This document shows, piece after piece, positions 53,479 through 61,863 of a stretch of 64,000 nucleotides of DNA. Below the pieces are notes generated by a model, which saw only the letters and a program-made list of their open reading frames with translations, was not told where the DNA came from and did not search any database. The position numbers and the translations under genes are program-made. The DNA is from Niveispirillum fermenti (GTDB lineage: Bacteria > Pseudomonadota > Alphaproteobacteria > Azospirillales > Azospirillaceae): positions 13,950 to 77,949 of the forward strand of contig NZ_JBLTXA010000023.1 of the NCBI RefSeq assembly GCF_048066175.1. The letters are read 5' to 3'. Positions within the stretch are counted from its first letter, which is position 1, and every line of letters starts with the position of its first letter.

Positions 53479-54065
53479 CGCGTTTTCCAGGTGCGGTTGG
53501 GACCGGTATCGATATGGGTATGGCCGGTGGAAGGATAATAGGCCGCCCCGCCGCGCTGCATGGTCTTGGCGATTTCGCCCAGTGCCGCGCCGGGCAGGAG
53601 CGGCACCTTGAAATCCATGGCGCGGCCGGTCAGGTGGTAGCTTTCCCGTGCGGCGTTGGCATTGTTGCGCACCAGATCGGCGTTGGTGCCGGGGGAGCGG
53701 AAGCCGTCGCTGACATGCACTTCCGTGGAGGGGGGAAGGCCGGTGCGCTGAAGAAGGTCGAACATGAAATCCATCAGCAGCGGGTCGATCCTGCCCACCT
53801 GCCCCGTCCGCCGGTCGCGCAGCAGCAGTTCGATCTTCTGCATGGCGCGGGGGTCGTAGGCGCCGTTGTGATAATAGATCACATCGGCCTTCTCCCCACT
53901 GCGCGGATGGATAAGGACGATGCGCCGCACGTCGGGCAGCGGGGGCAGGGGCGGCGGCGGCGGCTCCTCCGGGATGGGGGGCGGCCGGCTGGCGCAGGCG
54001 GCCAGCGGCGCCAGCAGGGCCACCGCCAGCAGCCGGCGCCGGGGGACGGGCAACCGGGGTCCCAT
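53475..54065 (-). CDS. DUF882 / peptidase M15-like (YcbK-type) protein
   Basis: A 196-residue protein with an N-terminal export signal (RRRLLAVALLAPLAACAS; the Cys could be lipid-modified). A short Pro-rich linker follows, then the M15_3 domain with zinc-binding pattern SYHLTGRAMDF and TGHTHIDTG (His-x6-Asp and a terminal His). The fold belongs to the LAS peptidoglycan peptidases. The start shares a base with the response regulator stop; the end overlaps the lipoprotein gene. Confidence 0.85.
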   Translation of the reverse strand: MGPRLPVPRRRLLAVALLAPLAACASRPPPIPEEPPPPPLPPLPDVRRIVLIHPRSGEKADVIYYHNGAYDPRAMQKIELLLRDRRTGQVGRIDPLLMDFMFDLLQRTGLPPSTEVHVSDGFRSPGTNADLVRNNANAARESYHLTGRAMDFKVPLLPGAALGEIAKTMQRGGAAYYPSTGHTHIDTGPNRTWKTR

Positions 54066-54745
54066 CACGGCACCAGCCGGTAGCCGCCGGCCACCGTGAC
54101 CAGCAGGCGGGATTGGTCGGGGTCCGGCTCGATCTTGCGGCGCAGGCGATAGATGTGCGTCTCCAGCGTATGCGTGTCGATGCCCGCGCCATAGCCCCAG
54201 ACAGCATCCAGCAGGGCTTCGCGCGGGACCGGGGCATCGTGGCGGTGAAGATGGTCCAGGATGCGGGTCTCCTTCTCCGTCAGGCGGATGCGACGGCCAT
54301 CGGTCGTTTCCAGGCGCTTGGCGGCGGCGTCGAAACGGTAGGGGCCGATGGCCACACCGCCCCCCGGGACCCGCGACAGCTTTTCCCCCAGCCGTGCCAG
54401 CAGGGCACTCAAACGGATGGGCTTGGCGACATGTTCCCCGGCCCCGTCCGGATCGGGTGGCGGGGCAGGCATACCCGGCGACAGCAGCAGGAACAGGGGC
54501 CCCTCCAGCCCGGCCGCGCGCAGTACCCGGCACAGGTCGCCCCCCGCCATGTCGGGCAGGGTGGCATCCACCAGGGCGGCATCCGGGGGGGGCACGGGCA
54601 GGCCGGCCAGCGCGCCGGCGGCCGTTCCGGCTTCCACCACCGTCAGACCGCCCTGGCCGGCCAGCAGTTCGGCCAGCGACCGGCGCAGCGCGTCGTCGGC
54701 ATCGACCAGCAGGATGGATTTGCCCCCTGTCCGCATTCCCGGCAC
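54065..54745 (-). CDS. OmpR-family response regulator
   Basis: A 226-residue two-domain regulator. The receiver has the acidic pocket (Asp17, Asp18), phosphorylation site Asp60 (ALVDATLPD) and Lys108 (AKPI). The C-terminal winged helix (about 130-225, RLTEKETRILDHL and ETHIYRLRRKI) binds DNA. No kinase gene is adjacent. It is 12 bp downstream of the fliN-like gene and overlaps the M15-like gene, so it is probably the middle of a four-gene unit. Starts at 54745 and 54736 are possible. Confidence 0.9.
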   Translation of the reverse strand: MPGMRTGGKSILLVDADDALRRSLAELLAGQGGLTVVEAGTAAGALAGLPVPPPDAALVDATLPDMAGGDLCRVLRAAGLEGPLFLLLSPGMPAPPPDPDGAGEHVAKPIRLSALLARLGEKLSRVPGGGVAIGPYRFDAAAKRLETTDGRRIRLTEKETRILDHLHRHDAPVPREALLDAVWGYGAGIDTHTLETHIYRLRRKIEPDPDQSRLLVTVAGGYRLVP

Positions 54746-54757
54746 CGCCCGCCGGTC

Positions 54758-55060
54758 TTATTCGCCGGGGCCGGGGCCGAGCGGTTCGCGTCCGCGCGTC
54801 GCCTGGGGCATCAGTTCCACGATGGTCAGGCCCAGGCGGCCGTCCACGACGACCAGTTCGCCACGCGCCACCATGCGGTCATTGACGAAGACATCGACGG
54901 GGTCGCCGACAACCCGTTCCAGATCCACGATGTCGCCCGGTCCCATGCGCAGCAACTGGCTGATGCGCAGCCGCCGCCGGCCCAGCCGCACCGACACCTG
55001 CACCGGAACGGACAGGATGGAAGAACGGTCCAGATCGTCGCCGGACATCGGGTCGGCCAT
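54758..55060 (-). CDS. fliN: flagellar motor switch protein FliN (SpoA domain)
   Basis: A 100-residue protein consisting mainly of one SpoA/SPOA domain: VPVQVSVRLGRRRLRISQLLRMGPGDIV and the closing GRLGLTIVEL. FliN forms the C-ring with FliM and FliG and sets flagellar rotation direction. No other flagellar gene is in the window, so it is an isolated copy; a type III secretion homologue is less likely given the sequence. It shares a transcript with a response regulator. Confidence 0.85.
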   Translation of the reverse strand: MADPMSGDDLDRSSILSVPVQVSVRLGRRRLRISQLLRMGPGDIVDLERVVGDPVDVFVNDRMVARGELVVVDGRLGLTIVELMPQATRGREPLGPGPGE

Positions 55061-55165
55061 GCGCAGGGGCTCTTTCCAACGAAAACCAACGGGGGAACAT
55101 GTGGGGCCAGACTATAAGGCATTCCGGGGCGGGGGGGAAAGGCCCCGCACCGGCAGGGCTGCCCG

Positions 55166-55966
55166 TCACGGGCCGGACAGCGCCGCGACGGCCGCCGCCA
55201 GCCCGTCGGGCCAGAGCGCCAGGTTGCCGGCCCCGCCCATGATGCCGATATTGATGCCGCCCACGCTCCAGGTGCCGTTGCGTTCCACCAGCAGCGGCCC
55301 GCCGCTGGTCCCCCGGCTGGCCGAACAATCATGCAGCAGCAGGGCCGCTTCCGGTGACGGGGCCGGCAGCGCCGTCTTCACGGCACATTGCCGGTCGGCC
55401 ATCAGCATATGGACCCGGTCCTGGCTGTAGCCTGCGACGGCCACCCTGTCGCCCGGCGCGGCCGGGGCGGTCGCTAGCGGCAGGGCCGGCACCCCGGCAG
55501 GGGCCGACAGGCGCAGCAAGGCCCAGTCATGGTGCAGGCTCTCACCCGGCCGTGTGCCGTCATAAAGGGGGGAAACGCGCAAATCCGCGACCGTCAGGTG
55601 GGTCTTGTAGTCGCCGCGTTCATAGCCCAGCAGCACGTGCAGCGATTGCGGCGCCAGCAGGCGGCGGGTGCGGCTATTGTACAGGCAGTGGGCTGCTGTC
55701 AGGACAAGGCGCCGGGCGATCACCGTGCCGGTGCATTTGCCGCCGATATTGGTCTGCACCCGCGCCATGCTGTTCCAGGGTGGCGTGGTGATATCAACGA
55801 CCTGCCGCCGGTCGTCATCGGCCACGCCGGGCGCCCTGGGTGTGCCGGCGGCACCGGCGACCGGAAACGCCAGCAGGGCCAGCCACAGCCAGGCCACCGC
55901 CAGGACCGGCCACCGGCGGCCTGAACGGATATCAGAACGGATTGTTGTCGCCGCCACCCGGATCAC
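55166..55966 (-). CDS. trypsin-like (S1) serine protease, exported
   Basis: A 266-residue S1 protease: export signal (VLAVAWLWLALLAF), then catalytic His93 (LTAAHC), Asp147 (HHDWALL) and Ser221 (GTSGGP). Cysteines occur in pairs (CTGT/AAHC and QC/HDC), as in disulfide-bonded periplasmic S1 enzymes. It is likely periplasmic or secreted. There is no upstream ATG in frame: GTG 55966 or GTG 55957 serves as start, and both lie inside the 3' end of the small membrane-protein gene. Confidence 0.82.
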   Translation of the reverse strand: MIRVAATTIRSDIRSGRRWPVLAVAWLWLALLAFPVAGAAGTPRAPGVADDDRRQVVDITTPPWNSMARVQTNIGGKCTGTVIARRLVLTAAHCLYNSRTRRLLAPQSLHVLLGYERGDYKTHLTVADLRVSPLYDGTRPGESLHHDWALLRLSAPAGVPALPLATAPAAPGDRVAVAGYSQDRVHMLMADRQCAVKTALPAPSPEAALLLHDCSASRGTSGGPLLVERNGTWSVGGINIGIMGGAGNLALWPDGLAAAVAALSGP

Positions 55967-56057
55967 CCCCGGTCAGGAACATCCACATCACGTAATAGAA
56001 CGCGCCCGCAAAGGGCAGCCCGACCACCAGGCCCAGCAGCATATAGATCACATACAT
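55932..56057 (-). CDS. small membrane protein (41 aa)
   Basis: ATG at 56057 opens a 41-codon frame: a hydrophobic helix (IYMLLGLVVGLPFAGAF) followed by YYVMWMFLTGG and a glycine/aspartate tail ending DNNPF. The amphipathic pattern and clean stop suggest a real small protein, with CAGGG before the start. It overlaps the protease gene start by 35 bp in a different frame. There is no known family; the length makes it easy to miss. Confidence 0.5.
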   Translation of the reverse strand: MYVIYMLLGLVVGLPFAGAFYYVMWMFLTGGDPGGGDNNPF

Positions 56058-56213
56058 CGCACACCCTGCGCGCAGAATGCGGGGCCGTCCATCCGGCGAT
56101 GCCCGCGTCATTGCTGCTGCTACGCCGATCCGTCCCGCTTGTCATCGGATAAATCGACGCGCAAGGACAGGGGGGCGGCGGGGCAGGCCTATCCCGGAGG
56201 GAGCGGAAACGAC

Positions 56214-56245
56214 AAAGGGCCCCGCCGTTCCCGGCGGAGCCCTTT
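56214..56245. terminator. hairpin 3' of tRNA-Ala copy 1
   Basis: AAAGGGC-C-CCGCCG, loop TTCC, CGGCGG-A-GCCCTTT, starting 6 bp beyond the tRNA CCA end. It can work in both directions, with TTTT on the plus side. Confidence 0.7.
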
Positions 56246-56251
56246 TCGATT

Positions 56252-56327
<76 letters not shown>

Positions 56328-56537
56328 GAAACCCTGTCCACGTCGTCTGGGTCGCCGTCGCGGTGGGCGGCTTTATGGACAAACCCGGGGCCGGTTGCAA
56401 GCCCGGAGATCGCCGTTGCGGACAAGGCAGGCATGCCGATGGATGCATGCCGGCGGACGCAGGCGGGCCATATGCGCCGGACAGAACCGGCAACACGCAA
56501 CGCATGCAACACGTACCGTATGGAGGCCGGAAACGAC

Positions 56538-56569
56538 AAAGGGCCCCGCCGTTCCCGGCGGAGCCCTTT
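56538..56569. terminator. hairpin 3' of tRNA-Ala copy 2
   Basis: Same hairpin as at 56214-56245, inside the second repeat copy. Confidence 0.7.
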
Positions 56570-56575
56570 TCGATT

Positions 56576-56651
<76 letters not shown>

Positions 56652-56773
56652 GAAACCTGTCGTCGCTGTCTGGGTCGTCAGCGCCGTGGGCGGGTTTATC
56701 TAGAAACTCCGTCCCGGATGCAAGCGGAAAATAGGGCGGTCACGTTTTTTTCCGCGGACGCCCTTTCCGGTGC

Positions 56774-57181
56774 TCAGCGCTCGTCGTCGCCTTCGACATC
56801 GACGACTTCGCCCATGTCGTCGCCATCGTCAAGCTCGTCGGCATCCTCCAGCAGGACGTCCTCATCCTCGCCGACGCTGTCATCCACATCATCGGAATCC
56901 AGATCGTCGGAGACATCGACATCGCCTTCGTCGATCTCTTCCGTGTTGCCGTCCAGTTCCTCTTCGTTCTCGGTATCCAGCGCCTCTTCGCTATCGCGCT
57001 TGGGCACTGCCTTCTTGGTGTCCTCCGCCGGCATGGGCCGGGCGCGCCGCGACTTCAACAAGGCTTCAGGATCGAAAACGGTGCCGCAGGACGGGCAGAC
57101 CGGCGGCTCCTTCTTCATGTCGTAATAGCGCGAGCCACAGCTGGGGCAAATGCGCTTGATACCCCATTCGGGTTTGGCCAT
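56774..57181 (-). CDS. TIGR02300 family (FYDLN acid) zinc-ribbon protein
   Basis: A 135-residue protein: an N-terminal zinc ribbon with two CxxC knuckles (CPSCGSRYYDMKK and CPSCGTVFDPE) and a highly acidic C-terminal half of Asp/Glu repeats. The family occurs almost only in alphaproteobacteria, normally beside aroA, and its function is unknown. Here the adjacent divergent gene is an AroA-family protein, so the old synteny is preserved although that protein has lost its active site. Confidence 0.93.
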   Translation of the reverse strand: MAKPEWGIKRICPSCGSRYYDMKKEPPVCPSCGTVFDPEALLKSRRARPMPAEDTKKAVPKRDSEEALDTENEEELDGNTEEIDEGDVDVSDDLDSDDVDDSVGEDEDVLLEDADELDDGDDMGEVVDVEGDDER

Positions 57182-57422
57182 GGCAATCCTCCATCAATCG
57201 CGCGCGCCCATGAATCGCGCCGCAGTCCGGCCGCATCTGCCATGACGGGCGCCCCCTGTCAAACGGAAGTAGCGATACCTGTCCCCTTATCCGTGTCAAG
57301 GCTCCGTCACGGCGGGCGGCGGGCGGCCTGCCAGGGACCTTCCCTTCCGCTCCCTGGCCGGTCCATGCTATGTCGCCATCAGGGCGGCCCGACCGCCTTT
57401 TCCGCCCCAACGGGTCCGATCC

Positions 57423-58772
57423 ATGCCGGTTGCCGCCCAGCCCTCCCACACCCTCACCATCGCACCGGCCGACAGGCTGGCGGGTGACCTGCGCCTGCCG
57501 GCGGATGTGGATTTCGGCCTGTGTGCGCTGGCCGTGGCTGCCCAGTCCCTGGGCGAGACACAGATCGACGGCCTGCCCGCCGTGCCGGCGGTCTCGTCAC
57601 TGGCGACCGCGCTGACCGCCTTGGGGGCCCGCGTCACGCGGACGGGGGAGGATGGCTGGCAGGTGACCGGGCGTGGCACCGGCGGGCTGGCCGAGCCGGA
57701 CCGGGTACTGGACCCCGGCGGCAGTGTCGCCGTCGCCGCCCTGCTGGCCGGGTCGGTCGCCACGCATGCCTTCGCCGCCACCTTGGGCGGGTCGGGGGGG
57801 GAGGGGGGCGCCCTGCCACCATCCCTGCCACGGTCCCTGGCCCGAATCGGGGCGAAGACGGTGCTGCGGTCGATGGATCGCCTGCCCGGCATGGTGCAGG
57901 GAACGGCCTTTCCCCTGCCGGCCCTGCACACCATGCCGCCGGGGGAGGACTGGACCGCGGCGGCCCTGCTTCTGGCCGGTGCCAATATCGCCGGGCGCAC
58001 CAGCGTAACCGAATCGGGGATGGCGGAAGGCTCCATGCCCCGTCTGCTGCGCCGTTTCGGCGCGGCGGTGGACAGCCATTGCCGTGATGGCAGCCGCGCC
58101 ACCAGCATCACCGGCCATGCCGATCTGGCCGGAGGCGCCCTTTGCGTGCCGGCCGATGCCTTTCCGGCGGGTTCCGTGCTGGTCGCCGCCCTGCTGCGGC
58201 CCGACAGCCGGCTGTCATTGCCGGGGGCTGGGGGACCGCGCTTGCGCGCGGGTCTGTTGCCGGCGCTGGAAAGCATGGGCGCGCGGATCGGCGTGGGGGG
58301 ACCGGATGGCCTGGCGGCCGACCTTTCGATCCAGGGCGGCGGCCTGCGCGGCACGGCCCTGTCCGCCGACCAGGTGGGGGCGGTGGCCCCGGACCTGCCG
58401 GCCCTTCTGGTTGCCGCCGCCTTTGCGACCGGGCGCAGCGTCCTGGACGGGCTGGACCGGTTGCCAGCCGATATCATCCGCCGGCTGGCCTGCCTGGAAC
58501 AGGCGCTGGCGGCGGCCGGCGTCGGCGTGCTGCGCACCGGTGCCCGGCTGGTGATCGACGGCGCGGGCGGGCCGGTGCGGGGTGGCATCGACCTGCCGGC
58601 CCATGGCGACGCCGGCCTGGCGCTGGCGCTGTCGGTGTTCGGCGGCGGATGCCGGGCCGGCGGGCGGGTGACGCAGGTGCCATCCTGCGACCGGCTGGCG
58701 GCGGCTGTCGCGGCCCTGAACGGTGCTGGCGCCCGGATCGATACCGCAATGGATGCGGTGGGCGCCGGTTGA
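57423..58772 (+). CDS. EPSP synthase (AroA)-family protein lacking catalytic residues
   Basis: A 449-residue protein with the two-domain EPSP synthase layout and many matching hydrophobic positions. Conserved parts include DLRLP at the start, ALTALGARV near 62-71, ALLLAG near 181, LLVAAAFATG near 328 and HGDAGLALAL near 394. The substrate-binding residues are replaced: the KSxSxR box (LPGSK-SVSNR in E. coli) reads LPADV-DFGLC here (Val29, Asp30, Cys34). The NSGT-type loop is PGGS (98-101), the SSQ site is EDW (175-177), and HR in the DHR motif is AG (397-398). The late Lys is absent; only Asp324 (catalytic Asp313 of E. coli) remains. The frame is intact, so it is probably a paralogue with a new role rather than a pseudogene. 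Confidence 0.75.
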   Translation: MPVAAQPSHTLTIAPADRLAGDLRLPADVDFGLCALAVAAQSLGETQIDGLPAVPAVSSLATALTALGARVTRTGEDGWQVTGRGTGGLAEPDRVLDPGGSVAVAALLAGSVATHAFAATLGGSGGEGGALPPSLPRSLARIGAKTVLRSMDRLPGMVQGTAFPLPALHTMPPGEDWTAAALLLAGANIAGRTSVTESGMAEGSMPRLLRRFGAAVDSHCRDGSRATSITGHADLAGGALCVPADAFPAGSVLVAALLRPDSRLSLPGAGGPRLRAGLLPALESMGARIGVGGPDGLAADLSIQGGGLRGTALSADQVGAVAPDLPALLVAAAFATGRSVLDGLDRLPADIIRRLACLEQALAAAGVGVLRTGARLVIDGAGGPVRGGIDLPAHGDAGLALALSVFGGGCRAGGRVTQVPSCDRLAAAVAALNGAGARIDTAMDAVGAG

Positions 58773-58790
58773 GCCGGTGATACCCCCAAC

Positions 58791-58826
58791 AAAAAAGGCG
58801 CAGCCCCTGGGGGCTACGCCTTCATG
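58791..58826 (-). terminator. terminator of the 76-residue protein gene
   Basis: On the minus strand AAGGCGTAGCCCC/GGGGCTGCGCCTT forms the stem (one mismatch) followed by TTTTTT. It lies 26 bp after the stop at 58852 and 19 bp after the convergent AroA-like gene; it may serve both. Confidence 0.8.
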
Positions 58827-58851
58827 CAGGTTTCAACCTGTTCCGGGAGGA

Positions 58852-59082
58852 TCAGGCGGTGATATTGACAAAACTTCCGCGCGTCCGGCCGGCGGTCAAC
58901 GCCTCCTGACGCTCGTTATCGGTCGGGTTTGTGTTGGTCTGCTGATTTTCCTGCTGGGTGGTGGCAGCCTGCTGCGCTTCCTGTTCGGCCGGCGGCACGG
59001 GCTGCACCCGCGCGGTATCGGCCGGACGGACGCCCGGAGTCTGAAACACGGAGCTGTAAGCGGAAACGCCGCTGATGGCCAT
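58852..59082 (-). CDS. small hypothetical protein (76 aa)
   Basis: A 76-residue hydrophilic protein, Gln/Thr/Asn-rich in the middle, with no signal peptide or membrane segment. It starts MAISGVSAYSSVF after an AGGTG site and has its own T-run terminator, which supports a real gene. The MxISGVSAY-type start resembles short flagellar or secreted-structure proteins, but no family can be named. Confidence 0.6.
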   Translation of the reverse strand: MAISGVSAYSSVFQTPGVRPADTARVQPVPPAEQEAQQAATTQQENQQTNTNPTDNERQEALTAGRTRGSFVNITA

Positions 59083-59348
59083 CACACACCTCACTTGTTG
59101 TCGCTAAATTACGCCCAAGCACCACCGGCCGTCAATGGATCGGCGCGCAGGGCGGAACCGTGCGTCATGCACTGCGCAAGGAGCGGTTTTGCAAGGGCCG
59201 TGCGCCGGTGCCGGTCGGACGGAGCCGGCGGCGGACACTTGTCCTTGCTGTTGGGCAAGATCAGGGTTTATTGCTTGCCCATCGGACAGAATGACGGTCC
59301 ATACCGCCCGGACGGACGCCAAGGACCGCGGAACAGGGGTAAGGGCAC

Positions 59349-60716
59349 TTGCAATCTGCGCAGAATGCCGGCGTTCCCGCCGGGCAATGGTCGTCGCGTT
59401 TCGCCTTTCTGATGGCGGCCATCGGGTCGTCGGTCGGGCTGGGGAATATCTGGAAGTTCCCCTACATGATCGGCACGAGCGGTGGGTCGGCCTTCATGCT
59501 GGTCTATCTCACCTGCGTCATGGCGGTGGGCCTGCCCATCCTGATGGCTGAACTGGCGCTGGGGCGCATGGGGCGGCAGGGCCCGATCGATACGCTGGTA
59601 TCCCTGGGGCGCCGTTATACCGGCAAGGCCGGCTGGGGGGCCATCGCCTGTCTGGGCGTGCTGGCCGCGGTGCTGATCCTGTCCTTCTATTCCGTTGTGG
59701 CCGGCTGGTCGCTGGCCTATATCCCCAAACTGCTGACGGGGCAGATGTCGGGCCTCTCGGGGGAGCAGACGGCCGCCACCTTCGGCGCGCTGCTGGCCGA
59801 CCCCTGGGCGCTGGCATTCTGGCATGCGCTGTTCATGCTGCTGACCATCATCCCCGTTGCACGCGGCATCCAGGCCGGTATTGAAAAGGCTGTGGTCTGG
59901 ATGATGCCGCTGCTGTTTGCCCTGCTGGTCTTCCTGGTGCTCTATGCCGCGGTGGAAGGGGATTTCGCGGCCGGGATGGTCTATCTGTTCAAGCCGGATT
60001 TCGAGGCCATCACCATGGATGTGGTGCTGGCCGCCACGGGGCAGGCTTTCTTCTCCCTGTCGGTGGGGCTCGGCACCATGCTGGCCTATGGTGCCTATCT
60101 GCCGGGGCATGTCTCCATCCCCCGCACTTCCGTCGTCATCGTCTTCGCCGCCATCCTCACGGCGGTGCTGGCCGGCGGCGCCATCTTCCCGATCGTCTTC
60201 GCCAATGGCCTGAACCCGTCGGAAGGACCAGGGCTGGTGTTCGTGACCCTGCCCGTGGCCTTCGGCGCCATGCCGGGCGGGGCGCTGGTCGGGACGGTGT
60301 TCTTCATGCTGCTGGCCATTGCGGCGCTGACCTCGTCGGTATCGCTGCTGGAACCCATCGTGGCGGCCTTTGCCAGCCGGACGCGCCTTTCACGGACGGC
60401 GCTGGCCTGGACGGGCGGCCTCGTCACCTGGGCCCTTGGCTTCCTGACGCTGTTTTCCTTCAACATCTGGTCGGATGTGCATCCGCTGGGCGGGACCCGC
60501 ACATGGTTCGACTGGATCGACTACCTGACCTCCAACATCCTGCTGCCGGTCGGCGGGGTGCTGCTGGCCCTGTTCGCGGGCTGGATCGTCACGCGGGCCG
60601 ACTCGGTGCAGGCGCTGGGCTTCAGAAACCCGCTGCTTTATCGCCTCTGGCACCTGCTGGTGCGCGTAGTGGCACCAATCGGCGTGGTCGTAACGGTCAT
60701 TTCCAATATCGCCTGA
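59349..60716 (+). CDS. sodium-dependent transporter of the NSS (SNF) family
   Basis: A 455-residue transporter with about eleven or twelve helices. The first helix carries the Na+/substrate motif SSVGLGNIWKFPY, unwound in LeuT-like proteins; FSLSVGLGTMLAYGAY and IAALTSSVSLLEP are family markers. It would take up an amino acid-like substrate with sodium. The start is TTG 59349, since no ATG precedes the first helix. It is followed by yccF 46 bp later. Confidence 0.9.
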   Translation: MQSAQNAGVPAGQWSSRFAFLMAAIGSSVGLGNIWKFPYMIGTSGGSAFMLVYLTCVMAVGLPILMAELALGRMGRQGPIDTLVSLGRRYTGKAGWGAIACLGVLAAVLILSFYSVVAGWSLAYIPKLLTGQMSGLSGEQTAATFGALLADPWALAFWHALFMLLTIIPVARGIQAGIEKAVVWMMPLLFALLVFLVLYAAVEGDFAAGMVYLFKPDFEAITMDVVLAATGQAFFSLSVGLGTMLAYGAYLPGHVSIPRTSVVIVFAAILTAVLAGGAIFPIVFANGLNPSEGPGLVFVTLPVAFGAMPGGALVGTVFFMLLAIAALTSSVSLLEPIVAAFASRTRLSRTALAWTGGLVTWALGFLTLFSFNIWSDVHPLGGTRTWFDWIDYLTSNILLPVGGVLLALFAGWIVTRADSVQALGFRNPLLYRLWHLLVRVVAPIGVVVTVISNIA

Positions 60717-60762
60717 CGGGTGATAATGCCCTTGTCATTAAGGACCCGGTGGAGGCGCTGCC

Positions 60763-61188
60763 ATGATCAACCTGCTGATGAATATCCTGTGGCTGATCCT
60801 GTTTGGATGGACCGCGGCGCTGGGCTGGCTGGGGGCGGCCATCATCATGGTCATCTCGATCGTCGGGATTCCCTGGGCGCGGGCGGCCGTGAACATCGCG
60901 ATCTTCATGCTCTGGCCGTTCGGCCGGATCGCCATCGACCGGGAAGCGCTGACCGGGCGGGAAGATATCGGCACCAGCCCGCTGGGCTTCATCGGAAACG
61001 TGATCTGGTTCCTGTTCGGCGGCATCTGGCTGGGCCTGGGCCATCTGCTGCTGGGCCTGGGCTTCTGCCTGACCATCATCGGCATCCCGTTCGGCCTGCA
61101 GCACTTCAAGTTCGCTGGCCTGGCCTTCGCCCCCATCGGCAAGACCATCGTGGACCGCGAAATTGCCGACGCCATGCGCTATCGCTGA
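60763..61188 (+). CDS. yccF: YccF domain inner-membrane protein
   Basis: A 141-residue protein with two YccF repeats: GIPWARAAVNIAIFMLWPFG and the matching IGIPFGLQHFKFAGLAFAPIG, each preceded by hydrophobic helices. YccF proteins are small membrane proteins of unknown function. A ribosome site GGAGGC lies before the ATG at 60763. Confidence 0.88.
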   Translation: MINLLMNILWLILFGWTAALGWLGAAIIMVISIVGIPWARAAVNIAIFMLWPFGRIAIDREALTGREDIGTSPLGFIGNVIWFLFGGIWLGLGHLLLGLGFCLTIIGIPFGLQHFKFAGLAFAPIGKTIVDREIADAMRYR

Positions 61189-61190
61189 CA

Positions 61191-61221
61191 CCGGGCCGGC
61201 CGGGCTCTTGGCCCGGCCCGG
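61191..61221. terminator. GC-rich bidirectional hairpin between yccF and coq7
   Basis: CCGGGCCGG and CCGGCCCGG-type arms around CTCTTG with one bulge, in the 39-bp convergent gap. It has no T-run. Confidence 0.4.
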
Positions 61222-61227
61222 CGGCCT

Positions 61228-61863
61228 TCAAAGGCGTTCCGACAGCCAGATAGCCGTGCGGGATCCGGCCTTGATCAGGGCGGACAGCACGGGATAGCCC
61301 GTGGCGAGTTCCGCCTCATGGGCCAGGCCGATATCGCGGTGTTCCAGCTCCTCGGCGCGGAATTTCTCGATCGTGGCCTTCAACGCCTCCTCCTCCGGCC
61401 CCAGCCTGGCGGCCTGCTCGGCATAATGCTGGTCGATCACCTCTTCCACGGCTACGGTGCAGGCCATGGCGGCACGGCTGCCCATGGCCGCCGTGCCGGC
61501 ACCCAGGGCCCAGCCGGCCAGATGCCAGAAGGGCTGCAGCGCCGTGGGCCGCACGCCACGCTCTCGCGCCAACCGGTTGAACGTGTCCAGATGTTCCTGC
61601 TCCTGCTGGGCCATGTGACGGATCATCGGCCCCTTTTCACCCTTGCCCAGCACGGCCAACTGACCGGCATAGATGCGGGCCGCGCCATATTCGCCGGCCT
61701 GATCGACGCGGATCATCCGTTCCAGCGGGGCAATGGGATCCCCCGGCAGGTGCCGCGGCCGGCCTGGTCCGGACTGGTCGCCGGCCGGCTGCACTGCGGG
61801 ACCGTCCTTCAGCGGCCGCGGGGACAGAAGGTGGGCTTGCATGCCGGGCTGGTGGGGGCTCAT
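61228..61863 (-). CDS. coq7: demethoxyubiquinone hydroxylase Coq7
   Basis: A 211-residue di-iron monooxygenase that hydroxylates demethoxyubiquinone in ubiquinone synthesis. Iron ligands fit Glu58 (DQAGEYGA), Glu88 and His91 (EQEH), Glu140 (VEEVIDQHY) and the final EELEH. A 40-residue low-complexity N-terminal extension precedes the catalytic part. The start overlaps the dsbB stop as ATGA. Confidence 0.93.
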   Translation of the reverse strand: MSPHQPGMQAHLLSPRPLKDGPAVQPAGDQSGPGRPRHLPGDPIAPLERMIRVDQAGEYGAARIYAGQLAVLGKGEKGPMIRHMAQQEQEHLDTFNRLARERGVRPTALQPFWHLAGWALGAGTAAMGSRAAMACTVAVEEVIDQHYAEQAARLGPEEEALKATIEKFRAEELEHRDIGLAHEAELATGYPVLSALIKAGSRTAIWLSERL

